From NCBI RefSeq assembly GCF_037478305.1, contig NZ_JBBGAZ010000004.1:1-64000 (forward strand): 64,000 nt of DNA. Reading direction: 5' to 3'. Positions within the stretch are counted from its first letter, which is position 1; every line of letters starts with the position of its first letter. The translations under genes and the position numbers were made by a program. The stretch is from Cognatishimia coralii (lineage in GTDB: Bacteria > Pseudomonadota > Alphaproteobacteria > Rhodobacterales > Rhodobacteraceae). This document shows positions 48,281 through 56,509 of the stretch, piece after piece. The notes below the pieces were generated by a model. The model searched no databases, was not told the origin of the DNA, and was given only the letters and a program-made list of their open reading frames with translations.

Positions 48281-49426
48281 CTATGACCGACGGCGCAGAC
48301 CACGCAATACAAAACGCGGCAAACTGAGGCCGGATTTGAGCAAGAGGGCAGGGTATTCCTGTTTGCCGGCCAGGACATTCAGATATTCGTGTCGCAAGCG
48401 GCCCGACTGGGCCATCTTCTGAAAAAAGGCGTCCTTGAAGCGTCCGGAAAACACGAGCTTGCGTAGGGTCCGCGCGATGCGAAGGTTGCGATGGATCGGT
48501 TTCAGCTTGCGCAGATAGATCGCGAAGGCGCGGTCTGGGGTGTTCGCCTTGAGGGCTTCGATTGCGGCCTCAGCGGCCAAATGGCCCGACTTGATCGCGT
48601 AGGCGATACCTTCTCCGGTGATCGGGTCCACCAGCCCGGCAGCGTCTCCGGCCAAGAGGGTCGCGCCGCGACCAGGCTGTGTTTTGAAATGGCCAAAGGG
48701 CAGGAAATGGCCTTTGAGTTTGGGTATGCTTTTGAGGTTGAGCAGATCCGTATAGCTCCGCATCCGCGCCTTCATGTCGGGGTTATGCGAGGTAAGGCCT
48801 CCGACCCCGATGGTGACGCTGTCTTGCTTGGGGAAACGCCACCCATAGCCCCAATCCGCCGCGTTGAAATCAATCCGAAGTGCGGCGCTGTCGTCTTCTT
48901 TGGGGGCTTCAACCTCGAGGGCGAAACCGATCTGGTCGTGATCAAACGCTGCGCCAAAGAGGTGGCGGGCGACCTGACTGTTCACCCCATCCGCGCCGAT
49001 CAGAACTTTGGCTTCAAGGGACGTCCCGCCCGCGAGTTCAATGCTGGTGCCGTTGATGTCCGTGACCCGATGGCCCGAATAGTCGAGCCCGCCCAACGAA
49101 ACGGCATGTCTAAACATCTGATCGTCAAATGACAGACGCATGGCGAGGTGGATCGGGGCCTGGGCCTGCATGTGCGACAGCCGCTGACCGGCATGCCAGA
49201 ATTCAACCTCTTGGGTGCTGAGGATATCGTCAAACTGGATGTCATGGCCGAAAGCGTCTTTGAAGTAGGATCGACTGCGCTCGGTGACGCCGCCGCCGCA
49301 AAGTTTGTCTCTGGGGAAGCTGGCTTTGTCCACCAAAGCCACCGAAAGGCCTGCGCGCGCTGCCACCGCCGCAGCAGCACTCCCAGCTGGGCCCGCGCCC
49401 AGAACAATCACATCAACCTGCGGCAT
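48281..49426 (-). CDS. Geranylgeranyl reductase family FAD-dependent oxidoreductase
   Basis: A 381-residue flavoprotein. The FAD Rossmann motif is VIVLGAGPAGSAAAAVAARAG (residues 5-25). FPRDKLCGGGVTERS is the reductase-family signature with the conserved Cys. The second FAD motif is TLLAGDAAGLVDPITGEGIAYAIKSG. Members reduce geranylgeranyl groups on chlorophyll or archaeal lipids, or halogenate and hydroxylate. No bacteriochlorophyll genes are adjacent, so the substrate is open. The start at 49426 is chosen over 49444, which gives only six extra residues. Confidence 0.87.
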   Translation of the reverse strand: MPQVDVIVLGAGPAGSAAAAVAARAGLSVALVDKASFPRDKLCGGGVTERSRSYFKDAFGHDIQFDDILSTQEVEFWHAGQRLSHMQAQAPIHLAMRLSFDDQMFRHAVSLGGLDYSGHRVTDINGTSIELAGGTSLEAKVLIGADGVNSQVARHLFGAAFDHDQIGFALEVEAPKEDDSAALRIDFNAADWGYGWRFPKQDSVTIGVGGLTSHNPDMKARMRSYTDLLNLKSIPKLKGHFLPFGHFKTQPGRGATLLAGDAAGLVDPITGEGIAYAIKSGHLAAEAAIEALKANTPDRAFAIYLRKLKPIHRNLRIARTLRKLVFSGRFKDAFFQKMAQSGRLRHEYLNVLAGKQEYPALLLKSGLSLPRFVLRGLRRRS

Positions 49427-49530
49427 GACTGCGCCACGTCCCATTTAACACGCCCTATCTGAGGCTGCCTTCGGGGTGAGGTCAACGAGATAGTGAGGCG
49501 TGCCTAAAAATGCAGCGGTAAAAATGAAAT

Positions 49531-49571
49531 CGCGCCCGGAGCCTTTGGAGGGAAGAGAGGCTCCGGACGCG
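49531..49571 (-). terminator. Terminator after the 55-residue membrane-protein gene
   Basis: CGCGCCCGGAGCCT at 49531-49544 pairs with AGGCTCCGGACGCG at 49558-49571, a 14-bp stem with one mismatch. On the minus strand it is followed by ATTTCATTTTTACC, a T-rich tail. Confidence 0.75.
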
Positions 49572-49633
49572 ATGAATGGCGCTGATTAGTCAGTAGGTTC
49601 GACCCCCACGCGCCCTAGAGAAACTGGTGGCGC

Positions 49634-49801
49634 TTAGGCGCGGCGGTTTGCCCGCATGGCGAGCAGGGTCACCATCGGCAGTCCGACTGAAAGAAATGCG
49701 TATGTGTTCAGGGCAACCGTGAAATCAAATCCAAGGGCCAGTTGGGTGATGGCACCGGTCAAGCCGAGTGCGCTTCCAAAAAGAAACATAACGAGAGCCA
49801 T
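49634..49801 (-). CDS. Small membrane protein, 55 residues, unknown function
   Basis: A short ORF with good signals: ATG at 49801 preceded by GAGGAGATTGCT. It encodes MALVMFLFGSALGLTGAITQ and a second hydrophobic stretch, TYAFLSVGLPMVTLLAM, ending in basic residues MRANRRA. Two membrane helices with a positive C-terminus suggest an inner-membrane protein. I do not recognise a family. It stands alone, has its own terminator at 49531-49571, and lies upstream of and on the same strand as the reductase gene. Confidence 0.7.
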   Translation of the reverse strand: MALVMFLFGSALGLTGAITQLALGFDFTVALNTYAFLSVGLPMVTLLAMRANRRA

Positions 49802-50068
49802 AGCAATCTCCTCTATCTTCTGAACGTTACCGGCCGCATTCTGCTTGCCAAAGTTCCCGAGTGACGGGTGCTATAGTCGCTTGAATCCATTAAACCCTGA
49901 ATTGGGGCACAAATTGGGCAAGGCTGTGGCAAGACAAGGAAACTGCCTGTCTGACATCAGTTTGCGAGGCAAAATGTTAAGAATTCATTGCACGCTTGAG
50001 TATTTCTCGAGGGATGAGTGGACAAGGACATTGCAGCGCGTAGTCTGGGCTAAATCGAGGAAGAGCCC
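49802..50068. other. Divergent intergenic region
   Basis: These 267 bases hold the divergent promoters of the small membrane protein and yciA. A possible -10 TATAGT lies at about 49871. A degenerate GAGTATTT-like match (GAGTATTTCTCGAGGGATGA, starting at about 49998) is too imperfect to count as a copy. No coding sequence is convincing. Confidence 0.4.
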
Positions 50069-50461
50069 ATGACCGACCATTCAGAACCTTCTGGCGAACT
50101 TACTTTGCGCACATTGGCGATGCCCTCGGACGTCAATGTGAACGGTGATATCTTTGGCGGCTGGGTGCTGAGCCAGATGGACATCGCCGCAGGGATTGTG
50201 TCCCGGGAAACCAGTCAGGGGCGTGCTGCGACCATTGCGGTGGATGCGATGAAATTCATCCGTCCCGTCAAGGTCGGCGACGTGCTTTGTGTCTACGCAA
50301 GTTTGGCGCGGGTTGGCCGGACGTCGATGGCGATTGAAGTCGAAGCCTGGGTGCGGCGCGGCACCATCGGCACGCGGGAGAAAGTGACCGAAGCGGTCTT
50401 TACCTTTGTGGCGATCGACGAAGAGGGGCGGCCGCGGGCAGTGCCTCAGCCTGAGGGTTAG
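50069..50461 (+). CDS. yciA: Acyl-CoA thioesterase, YciA-like hotdog protein
   Basis: Hydrolyses acyl-CoA esters. The 130 residues form a single hotdog domain with the YciA signature: LRTLAMPSDVNVNGDIFGGW, where Asn and Asp line the active site, then LSQMDIAAGIVS and DAMKFIRPVKVGDVL. The family acts as a hexamer on a broad chain range. The ATG follows GAGGAAGAGCCC. The next gene starts four bases later. Confidence 0.92.
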   Translation: MTDHSEPSGELTLRTLAMPSDVNVNGDIFGGWVLSQMDIAAGIVSRETSQGRAATIAVDAMKFIRPVKVGDVLCVYASLARVGRTSMAIEVEAWVRRGTIGTREKVTEAVFTFVAIDEEGRPRAVPQPEG

Positions 50462-50464
50462 ACC

Positions 50465-50929
50465 TTGGTCAAAGACCCTTTCCGAGAGTTGGATGACGAA
50501 GCCCATGCGGTGATGAACGGGCTGCTAGAGTCCGCGACCCATGCGGCATTGGCGGTGGTGCGCGAGGATGGGTCTCCGTCGGTGACGCGGGTGGCCTTCT
50601 CCGTGGATAAGGGCAGAGTCCCTGTCACTTTAATCTCTGATTTATCTTTACATACAAAGGCTTTACGCAACGGTCGGGCCTGTTCGTTGTTGATTGGGGA
50701 GCCTGGTGAAAAGGGAGATCCTCTAACCCATCCGAGGCTGACTTTGCATTGCCTGCCGCAGTTCGTGACGCGGGAGGATGCGGGGTATTCGGATTTGCGC
50801 GCGTGGTATCTAGAGCGGCGGCCCAAGGCGAAGCTCTATGCGGACTTCGCGGATTTCAATTTTGTGCGGTTTGAGGTTTTGGATGGCCTTCTCAACGCTG
50901 GGTTTGGGAAGGCCTATAAGATCGGGTAG
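50465..50929 (+). CDS. Pyridoxamine 5'-phosphate oxidase-fold protein, HugZ-like
   Basis: A 154-residue split-barrel flavin/heme-binding protein. ATHAALAVVREDGSPSVTRVAF is the N-terminal strand pair of the family, RACSLLIGEPGEKGDPLTHPRLTLHC matches HugZ-type heme-utilization proteins, and YADFADFNFVRFEVL is near the C-terminus. Heme binding is inferred from family only. The start is a TTG at 50465, with GAGGG about ten bases upstream inside the end of yciA. The two genes are almost certainly co-transcribed. Confidence 0.8.
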   Translation: MVKDPFRELDDEAHAVMNGLLESATHAALAVVREDGSPSVTRVAFSVDKGRVPVTLISDLSLHTKALRNGRACSLLIGEPGEKGDPLTHPRLTLHCLPQFVTREDAGYSDLRAWYLERRPKAKLYADFADFNFVRFEVLDGLLNAGFGKAYKIG

Positions 50930-50935
50930 CCGTGG

Positions 50936-51172
50936 TTAGTTCGCCAGCATCCGGTAGATTTCATCTTTCAATGCGGCGCGTTTCTTGCGCAGTTCGATGG
51001 TTTCCATGTCTCCCATCGGTTCCACATTGGTTTCGACCGGATGCACGGTGCGGTTCACGTCGTGATAATCGTCCGCCAGCCGCGCGAAATGCGCGTCGGT
51101 TTGTTTTAGGGTCGAGATTTTGGTGACATGTTCTGGAAATTCTGCAGCCAGTTCGTGCGGGGTCTTGCCCAT
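50936..51172 (-). CDS. DUF465 (YdcH) family small protein
   Basis: A 78-residue helical protein with the YdcH layout: HELAAEFPEHVTKISTLKQTDAHFARLADDYHDVN, then ELRKKRAALKDEIYRML. The family folds as an alpha-hairpin coiled coil; function is unknown. The ATG at 51172 follows ACGGAGAGACATC. It lies downstream of ettA on the same strand, separated by hairpins. Confidence 0.9.
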   Translation of the reverse strand: MGKTPHELAAEFPEHVTKISTLKQTDAHFARLADDYHDVNRTVHPVETNVEPMGDMETIELRKKRAALKDEIYRMLAN

Positions 51173-51335
51173 GATGTCTCTCCGTTTTGTGGTTTCAGAG
51201 GGAGACTAACGCGCTGGTGCAGGGTTGGATTTGATCGGGATCAAATTTGGAAAGGTTTTGCGCAGAACAAGGCCGTCTGGCCGCTGCGCCAGCGTCGACC
51301 TGCCGGACTGTCCGGGCTCCGCTTCAAGGCAGAGC

Positions 51336-51406
51336 GTAGGGTGGGATTATACCCCACCATTCCGAATGAAGGTGACCGGGTAGGGTGGGTTGGAAACCCA
51401 CCCTAC
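51336..51406. repeat. Paired GTAGGGTGGG palindromes
   Basis: GTAGGGTGGGTT at 51380-51391 and AACCCACCCTAC at 51395-51406 form a perfect 12-bp stem with a three-base loop. A second, imperfect copy lies at 51336-51358 (GTAGGGTGGG then CCCCACC). They lie just past the ettA stop and may end its transcript. GTAGGGTGGG palindromes are widely dispersed in proteobacterial genomes. Confidence 0.65.
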
Positions 51407-51411
51407 GGTGC

Positions 51412-53079
51412 TTATCGGGTAAACTTCTTATGCTTCAACCGTTTAGGCTCTAGAGCATCCGGTCCCAAGCGCCGCTTCTTATCTTCTTCGTAGTCCTCAA
51501 AGTTGCCCTCAAACCACTCCACATGCGCGTCGCCTTCAAAGGCCAGAATATGCGTGCAGATCCGGTCGAGGAAGAAACGGTCGTGCGAGATGACCACCGC
51601 GCAGCCTGCGAAATCGACCAGCGCGTCTTCCAAAGCCCGCAGGGTTTCGACGTCCAAATCGTTGGTTGGTTCGTCAAGCAACAGCACGTTGCCGCCCTCT
51701 TTCAGCAGGCGCGCCATGTGGACGCGGTTGCGTTCGCCACCGGACAGCAGATTGAGCTTCTTCTGCTGGTCTCCGCCTTTGAAGTTGAAGGACGAGCAAT
51801 AGGCGCGGGAGTTGACCTGCGCGTCGCCCAGTTCGATGATTTCGGCCCCGCCGGAAATCGCTTCCCAGACGGTGTCGCCGTCGTTCAGATCATCGCGGCT
51901 TTGGTCGACATAAGACAGCTGCACTGTGTCGCCATAGGTCACAGACCCGCCGTCGGGCTGTTCTTGGCCGGTCAGCATCTTAAAGAGCGTTGATTTACCG
52001 GCGCCGTTGGGGCCGATGACACCGACGATGCCGCCCGGCGGCAGGCTGAATTCGAGGTTCTCGATCAGCTGTTTGTCGCCGTAGTGCTTAGAGAGCCCCT
52101 CGACCTCGATCACCTTGGAGCCCAGACGCGGGCCATTCGGGATAACGATCTGGGCGCGGGTGATCTTTTCGCGCTCGGATTGGGAGGCGAGGTCGTTATA
52201 GGCCGCGATCCGCGCCTTGGATTTGGCCTGACGCGCCTTTTGACCCTGCTGCATCCATTCAAGCTCGCGCTCGAGCGTCTTTTGCTTCGCCTTATCCTCG
52301 CGCGCTTCCTGCGCCAGACGTTTGGCTTTTTGCTCAAGCCAGCTGGAATAGTTGCCCTCGTAAGGAATGCCACGGCCGCGGTCGAGTTCCAGGATCCAGC
52401 CGGTGATGTCATCCAGGAAGTAACGGTCGTGGGTGACGCAGAGGATGGTGCCTTTGTAGTCAATCAGGTGCTGTTGCAGCCAGGCGATGGTTTCCGCATC
52501 CAGGTGGTTGGTGGGTTCGTCGAGCAAGAGCATATCTGGCGCTTCAAGCAGCAGTTTGCAGAGCGCCACGCGGCGTTTTTCACCGCCAGACAGGTCAGCG
52601 ATATTGGCGTCGTCGGGTGGGCATCGCAGGGCCTCCATGGCGACATCAATCTGGCTGTCCAGATCCCAGAGGTTCTCCGCGTCGATGCCGTCTTGCAGCT
52701 CGGTCATCTCTTCCATCAGCTCGTCGGTATAGTTCTCGGCGATCTCCATGGCGATGGCGTTGAAACGGTCCACTTTGGCCTTTTTCTCGGCCACGCCTAG
52801 CATGACGTTTTCGCGCACAGAGAGGCTTTCATCAAGCTGAGGCTCCTGCGGCAGGTAGCCGACCTTGGCGCCCTCGGCAGACCAGGCCTCGCCGGTGAAG
52901 TCTTTGTCCAGCCCCGCCATGATCTTCATCAGGGTCGATTTACCCGCGCCGTTGACGCCGACGACGCCGATTTTCACGCCGGGCAGGAAGCTTAGGTGGA
53001 TGTTTTCAAAGCATTTCTTGCCGCCGGGGTAGGTCTTGGACACACCCTGCATGTGATAGACGTATTGATAGGCTGCCAT
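51412..53079 (-). CDS. ettA: Energy-dependent translational throttle protein EttA (ABC-F)
   Basis: An ABC-F ATPase that binds the ribosomal E site and gates the first elongation step by ATP/ADP ratio. The 555 residues contain two ATPase domains. The first has Walker A VGVNGAGKSTLMK, signature LSGGEKRRVALCK and DEPTNHLD; the second has IGPNGAGKSTLFK, LSGGERNRVHMAR and DEPTNDLD. The EttA start MAAYQYVYHMQGVSKTYPG and the arm and linker (about 240-320, KQKTLERELEWMQQGQKARQ) distinguish it from Uup. No TM segments. Upstream gap to the DUF1353-like gene is 100 bases. Confidence 0.95.
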   Translation of the reverse strand: MAAYQYVYHMQGVSKTYPGGKKCFENIHLSFLPGVKIGVVGVNGAGKSTLMKIMAGLDKDFTGEAWSAEGAKVGYLPQEPQLDESLSVRENVMLGVAEKKAKVDRFNAIAMEIAENYTDELMEEMTELQDGIDAENLWDLDSQIDVAMEALRCPPDDANIADLSGGEKRRVALCKLLLEAPDMLLLDEPTNHLDAETIAWLQQHLIDYKGTILCVTHDRYFLDDITGWILELDRGRGIPYEGNYSSWLEQKAKRLAQEAREDKAKQKTLERELEWMQQGQKARQAKSKARIAAYNDLASQSEREKITRAQIVIPNGPRLGSKVIEVEGLSKHYGDKQLIENLEFSLPPGGIVGVIGPNGAGKSTLFKMLTGQEQPDGGSVTYGDTVQLSYVDQSRDDLNDGDTVWEAISGGAEIIELGDAQVNSRAYCSSFNFKGGDQQKKLNLLSGGERNRVHMARLLKEGGNVLLLDEPTNDLDVETLRALEDALVDFAGCAVVISHDRFFLDRICTHILAFEGDAHVEWFEGNFEDYEEDKKRRLGPDALEPKRLKHKKFTR

Positions 53080-53181
53080 GGGTCGGGCTCCGCTTTAGGG
53101 GAATCTTTGGGCGCTTTCGCGCGTCAGAGGGGGTGATAGCGGATGGGGTGGGGGATGGCAAACTCAATGAGGCGAGGTCGA

Positions 53182-53565
53182 TCACCCCCGATTGATTGCG
53201 TCTTTCCCCAAAATCCACCGGATAAACCGACGAAGCCGCATCCCTGAATACGCGAGCCATGTTCTAAGCGGATGGGCGTGTACGCTGAGCGCAGCCTCGA
53301 ACCACTGACTGTCAGCGAAAGCGCGTCGAAACCCGAGTTCCAGGAGCGTGTCGTGGATGAGAGCTGATTTAAGGAAAAAGGGGTCGTCTGGGTCAAACAC
53401 CCACCTCAATAGCGGTGGGACTGAGCTTTCGAATTCGCGGCCAGGCGGGATCGAAAACACCCACCCACTTTTGTTTTTACCAATATCCCACTCAACAGTT
53501 TCGATTGTTATCCACCCTCGAGAGCCACCTTTTTTACACCAACTGATATCGGGAATGTCGCTCAT
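53182..53565 (-). CDS. DUF1353-like protein
   Basis: A 127-residue protein. WVFSIPPGREFESSVPPLLRW, LKSALIHDTLLELGF and RAFADSQWFEAALSVHAHPL follow the DUF1353 pattern (vPpGF.TD.aSvP, HD, aD..f..am). The family is common in phages and mobile regions and has no known activity. Its sequence is AT-richer than the neighbours and it is a lone gene, suggesting insertion. The start at 53565 has GAGG upstream. Confidence 0.65.
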   Translation of the reverse strand: MSDIPDISWCKKGGSRGWITIETVEWDIGKNKSGWVFSIPPGREFESSVPPLLRWVFDPDDPFFLKSALIHDTLLELGFRRAFADSQWFEAALSVHAHPLRTWLAYSGMRLRRFIRWILGKDAINRG

Positions 53566-53608
53566 GAAGGCCTCAAAAAGTGTTCAACGAAAGTTCACGC
53601 AGTCTAGC

Positions 53609-54085
53609 CTAAACCACCCACTTCTCAAAAAACAGATCCGGATAGGGATCATCATTAAACCGCTCAATCTCGACCCAGCCGAGCTTTTCATAGAGCCGTG
53701 CCGCCTCGGGCAGGGCGGAATTTGTGTCCAGCCGCAAGACCTTGATCCCCAAGTCCCGCGCGGCTGCGTCGCAGCGCTCCATCAGACGGGTTGCGAGGCC
53801 CAAACCCCGCGCGGCCTCAGAGACCCAGAGCCGTTTGATCTCTGCCTGCCCGTCACCCCAGCCTTTGAGGCCGACGCAGCCCAGGGCCTGCCCGTCTGAC
53901 ATCGCCACAAAGAACGCGCCTTTTGGGTGAATCATGTCGCTGGCCTCGGGGTCGCGGGAGAGGTTGACGTCAAAACCTCGGTCAAAGCGGCGTTCGAGTT
54001 CGGCGTAGTACTGGCCCAAGCACCAGACGGCGGCGTCATCGCGGGGGTCGCATTGCACAAGAGAGACGGAATTTGGGTCGATCAT
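53609..54085 (-). CDS. GNAT family N-acetyltransferase
   Basis: A 158-residue acetyltransferase. Motif A is IKRLWVSEAARGLGLATRLMERCDAAARDLG, with the acetyl-CoA pyrophosphate loop RGLGLA. Motif B follows at VLRLDTNSALPEAARLYEKLGWVEI. The acceptor is unknown. It is divergent from nadD. Confidence 0.88.
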   Translation of the reverse strand: MIDPNSVSLVQCDPRDDAAVWCLGQYYAELERRFDRGFDVNLSRDPEASDMIHPKGAFFVAMSDGQALGCVGLKGWGDGQAEIKRLWVSEAARGLGLATRLMERCDAAARDLGIKVLRLDTNSALPEAARLYEKLGWVEIERFNDDPYPDLFFEKWVV

Positions 54086-54180
54086 GGGCGCAGGCTACGG
54101 GCGTCGCAGGCGCGAGAAAAGCCCTAATGTCCCGATTATCGGCTGGACAATCTGCATGGTGAACTTTCTATTTGGCGACC

Positions 54181-54786
54181 ATGAGGAAACGCGTGACATA
54201 TCTGACGGCGGGCATGACCGTTGGGCTGCTTGGCGGATCGTTTGACCCGCCGCATGCGGGGCATGTGCATATCACGCGCGAGGCTTTGAAGCGCTTTGGG
54301 CTGGATCGGGTCTGGTGGCTGGTAAGCCCGGGCAATCCTTTGAAAGAACGAGGCCCCGCGGCGATGGAGCGGCGGATGGCGGCGGCGCGGGCGATCATGC
54401 GGCATCCGCGTGTGACGATCAGCGATTTTGAGGCGCGCAGTGGCACGACCTATACGGCGGAGACGCTGGCGGCTTTGAAGGCGCGCTATCCGGGGGTGCG
54501 GTTTGTCTGGCTGATGGGGGCGGATAACCTCGCGCAGTTTCATCGCTGGAAGGACTGGCGGTTCATTATGGAGAACTTCCATGTGGGCGTGCTGGCGCGG
54601 CCCGGCGATCGGATCCCGGCCAAGACCGCGAAGGCTGCGGCGGTCTATGATTTCGCCAAGATTCCCGGCAAGCAGAGCCGGCGCTTGGTGAAAGCGCAAA
54701 CGCCTGCCTGGTGTTTCACCAATGTGCCCATGGTGGATCTGAGCTCGACCGAGATCCGTGCCCAAGGCAAATGGGCGTCACGCTGA
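54181..54786 (+). CDS. nadD: Nicotinate-nucleotide adenylyltransferase
   Basis: Adenylates nicotinate mononucleotide to deamido-NAD, the step before NadE. The 201 residues have VGLLGGSFDPPHAGHVHI with the HxGH nucleotidyl-transfer motif, WWLVSPGNPLK, RSGTTYTAETLAALK, WLMGADNLAQFHRW and LSSTEIRAQGK (the ISSTxIR motif). Starts at 54181 or at 54214 (MTVGLLGG) are both possible; the upstream TTG at 54172 is less likely. Ribosome-binding sites are weak at all three. Confidence 0.94.
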   Translation: MRKRVTYLTAGMTVGLLGGSFDPPHAGHVHITREALKRFGLDRVWWLVSPGNPLKERGPAAMERRMAAARAIMRHPRVTISDFEARSGTTYTAETLAALKARYPGVRFVWLMGADNLAQFHRWKDWRFIMENFHVGVLARPGDRIPAKTAKAAAVYDFAKIPGKQSRRLVKAQTPAWCFTNVPMVDLSSTEIRAQGKWASR

Positions 54787-54876
54787 GATCACATTCCCTT
54801 TTGTAATGGTTAACCGCACTTGTTTGGTCAGGCGAACTATGGCTTGCTTTGATCTGGGGAATTTGACTGCCAGGTT

Positions 54877-56367
54877 ATGTTGACGCAATTTTCACGACGC
54901 GCGTTTTTGACGAGTATGTTTGGGTTTGCCGCGACCGCCGGTGTGGCGGAGGCGCCCAAGACGTCGTTGCGGCCAAAACTGCGGCCGATCTCTGTGAAAA
55001 TCCAAGGCGATGTGCCGATCCCCGCAGCGATCGAGCAAGCCAAGCTGGGTGGGAAAACCGGCGTGGCTGTGGTTGATTTGGCTTCTGGCAAACTGCTCGA
55101 AAGCCATGGCGGCAAAGAGAAACTGCCACCCGCGAGTGTCGCGAAATCGATCACGGCGCTTTATGCGTTGGATACTTTGGGTGCGGATTTCCGATTCCAG
55201 ACGCGGGTTGTGGCCAATGGGTCGATTGAGAACGGGACGTTGGATGGCGATCTGATCCTTGTCGGTGGCGGCGATCCGACGCTGGATACGGACGACCTGA
55301 ACGCTCTGGCCAAAGCGACGGCGGCGCGGGGGATCAAAAAGGTGACAGGGCGGCTGCTGGTCTATGGCGGCGCATTGCCATCGGTGGAGAGCATTGACGG
55401 CGGGCAGCCGGTGCATGTGGGCTATTCGCCTGCGATCTCGGGTATCTGCCTGAATTTCAATCGCGTGTTCTTTGAGTGGCGCAATGGGGCTGAAGGGCTG
55501 TCGGTCACCTTGGATGCGCGCAGCGAGCGGGTGCGGCCTCCGGTCAAGTCGGTGAAGGTGGTGTTAGATCCGCGGGCGGCGCCGATTTATGAATATCGCA
55601 AGCGTGGTGGCGTCGAGGAATGGTCTGTGTCGCGACCCGCGCTGGGGGGCAATGGGGGGCGGTGGCTGCCTGTGCGCCAGCCTGAGGTCTATGCGGGCGA
55701 AGTCTTTCGGTGGTTGGCCGCTCAGCATGGGCTTTATTTGCCAGCGGCCAAGAAGACCTCTTCGCGTCCCAAAGGGACGGTGCTTGCGCAACATCAGAGT
55801 GCACCTCTGTCGGTGATGCTGCAACGGATGCTGAAGTTTTCGACCAATTTGACGGCTGAGACGATTGGTCTGACGGCGACGGCAAAACGCGGGGTCTTTG
55901 CCGCGAACCTGCGTGCCTCGGGGCGCGAGATGGAGAAATGGGCGCGTAAGTCTCTGGGCATCAAGAGTGCGAAATTTGTGGATCACTCTGGACTTGGGGA
56001 TGCGTCGCGGATGCTCGCGGGGGAAACCGCTTTGGGGCTGGCGCGGGCGGCGAGTTCAGATCGGCTGCGGCCTTTGCTCAAGGAGATCATTCTGAAAGAC
56101 GCCAAAGGCAAGCCTGACAAAGCCCACCCGATCAAAGTGCATGCAAAAACTGGCACGCTGAACTTTGTAAGCGGTCTGGCGGGATATATGCAGGCGTCAG
56201 ATGGCCGCGTTATGGCTTTTGCGGTGTTTTCTGCCAACGAGGGCGTAAGGCGCAAGCTGTCACGCGCGCAGCGTGAGCGGCCCGAGGGGGCGCGGGGCTG
56301 GAACCGCCGAGCGCGGCAGCTCCAACAGGTGATGATCGAGCGTTGGGGGCGGATTTATTCCGGTTAA
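54877..56367 (+). CDS. dacB: D-alanyl-D-alanine carboxypeptidase/endopeptidase (PBP4 type, S13)
   Basis: Periplasmic low-molecular-weight penicillin-binding protein that trims or splits peptidoglycan cross-links. The 496-residue precursor has a twin-arginine-like signal (FSRRAFL at 5-11, hydrophobic to about 25). The active-site motifs are SVAK at 87-90, STN in LKFSTNLTAE, and KTG in HAKTGTLN. VGGGDPTLDT and DHSGLGDASRM are family-typical. The Tat-type signal is unusual for a PBP4 and should be tested. Upstream is nadD, downstream the que operon. Confidence 0.93.
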   Translation: MLTQFSRRAFLTSMFGFAATAGVAEAPKTSLRPKLRPISVKIQGDVPIPAAIEQAKLGGKTGVAVVDLASGKLLESHGGKEKLPPASVAKSITALYALDTLGADFRFQTRVVANGSIENGTLDGDLILVGGGDPTLDTDDLNALAKATAARGIKKVTGRLLVYGGALPSVESIDGGQPVHVGYSPAISGICLNFNRVFFEWRNGAEGLSVTLDARSERVRPPVKSVKVVLDPRAAPIYEYRKRGGVEEWSVSRPALGGNGGRWLPVRQPEVYAGEVFRWLAAQHGLYLPAAKKTSSRPKGTVLAQHQSAPLSVMLQRMLKFSTNLTAETIGLTATAKRGVFAANLRASGREMEKWARKSLGIKSAKFVDHSGLGDASRMLAGETALGLARAASSDRLRPLLKEIILKDAKGKPDKAHPIKVHAKTGTLNFVSGLAGYMQASDGRVMAFAVFSANEGVRRKLSRAQRERPEGARGWNRRARQLQQVMIERWGRIYSG

Positions 56368-56464
56368 GGGATTGTTCGGTTTTTTCAGCAAAACTCTTAA
56401 GCGAAATTGATCCTTTGCAAGGGGCGCGGGCTTTGGTAAACCCCGCCCGTTCGGGATGGTCCCG

Positions 56465-56504
56465 GATACCGGTCGCAGCCTACCCGGTTTGCTAAAACAA
56501 GGAT
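56465..56504 (+). promoter_or_regulatory. preQ1-I riboswitch
   Basis: ACCGG and CCGGT form the P1 stem around the loop TCGCAGCCTAC. The A-rich tail GCTAAAACAAGGA follows. This matches the compact preQ1-I class: a five-bp stem, a C-rich loop and an AAAACxAAGGA tail that folds back as a pseudoknot. The tail's AAGGA is also the queC ribosome-binding site, so ligand binding should block translation. The first gene downstream makes the queuosine precursor preQ0. A GC-rich hairpin at 56421-56448 precedes it and may end dacB. Confidence 0.85.
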
Positions 56505-56509
56505 CAGTC

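Noticed and set aside
49998..50020. Further GAGTATTT element
   Set aside because: GAGTATTT is present, but the GCAAGATGAAA half is too degenerate (GGGATGAGT) to count as a copy.
49845..50072. 75-codon frame ending at the yciA start
   Set aside because: No ribosome-binding site, no recognisable domain, and it occupies the promoter region of yciA.
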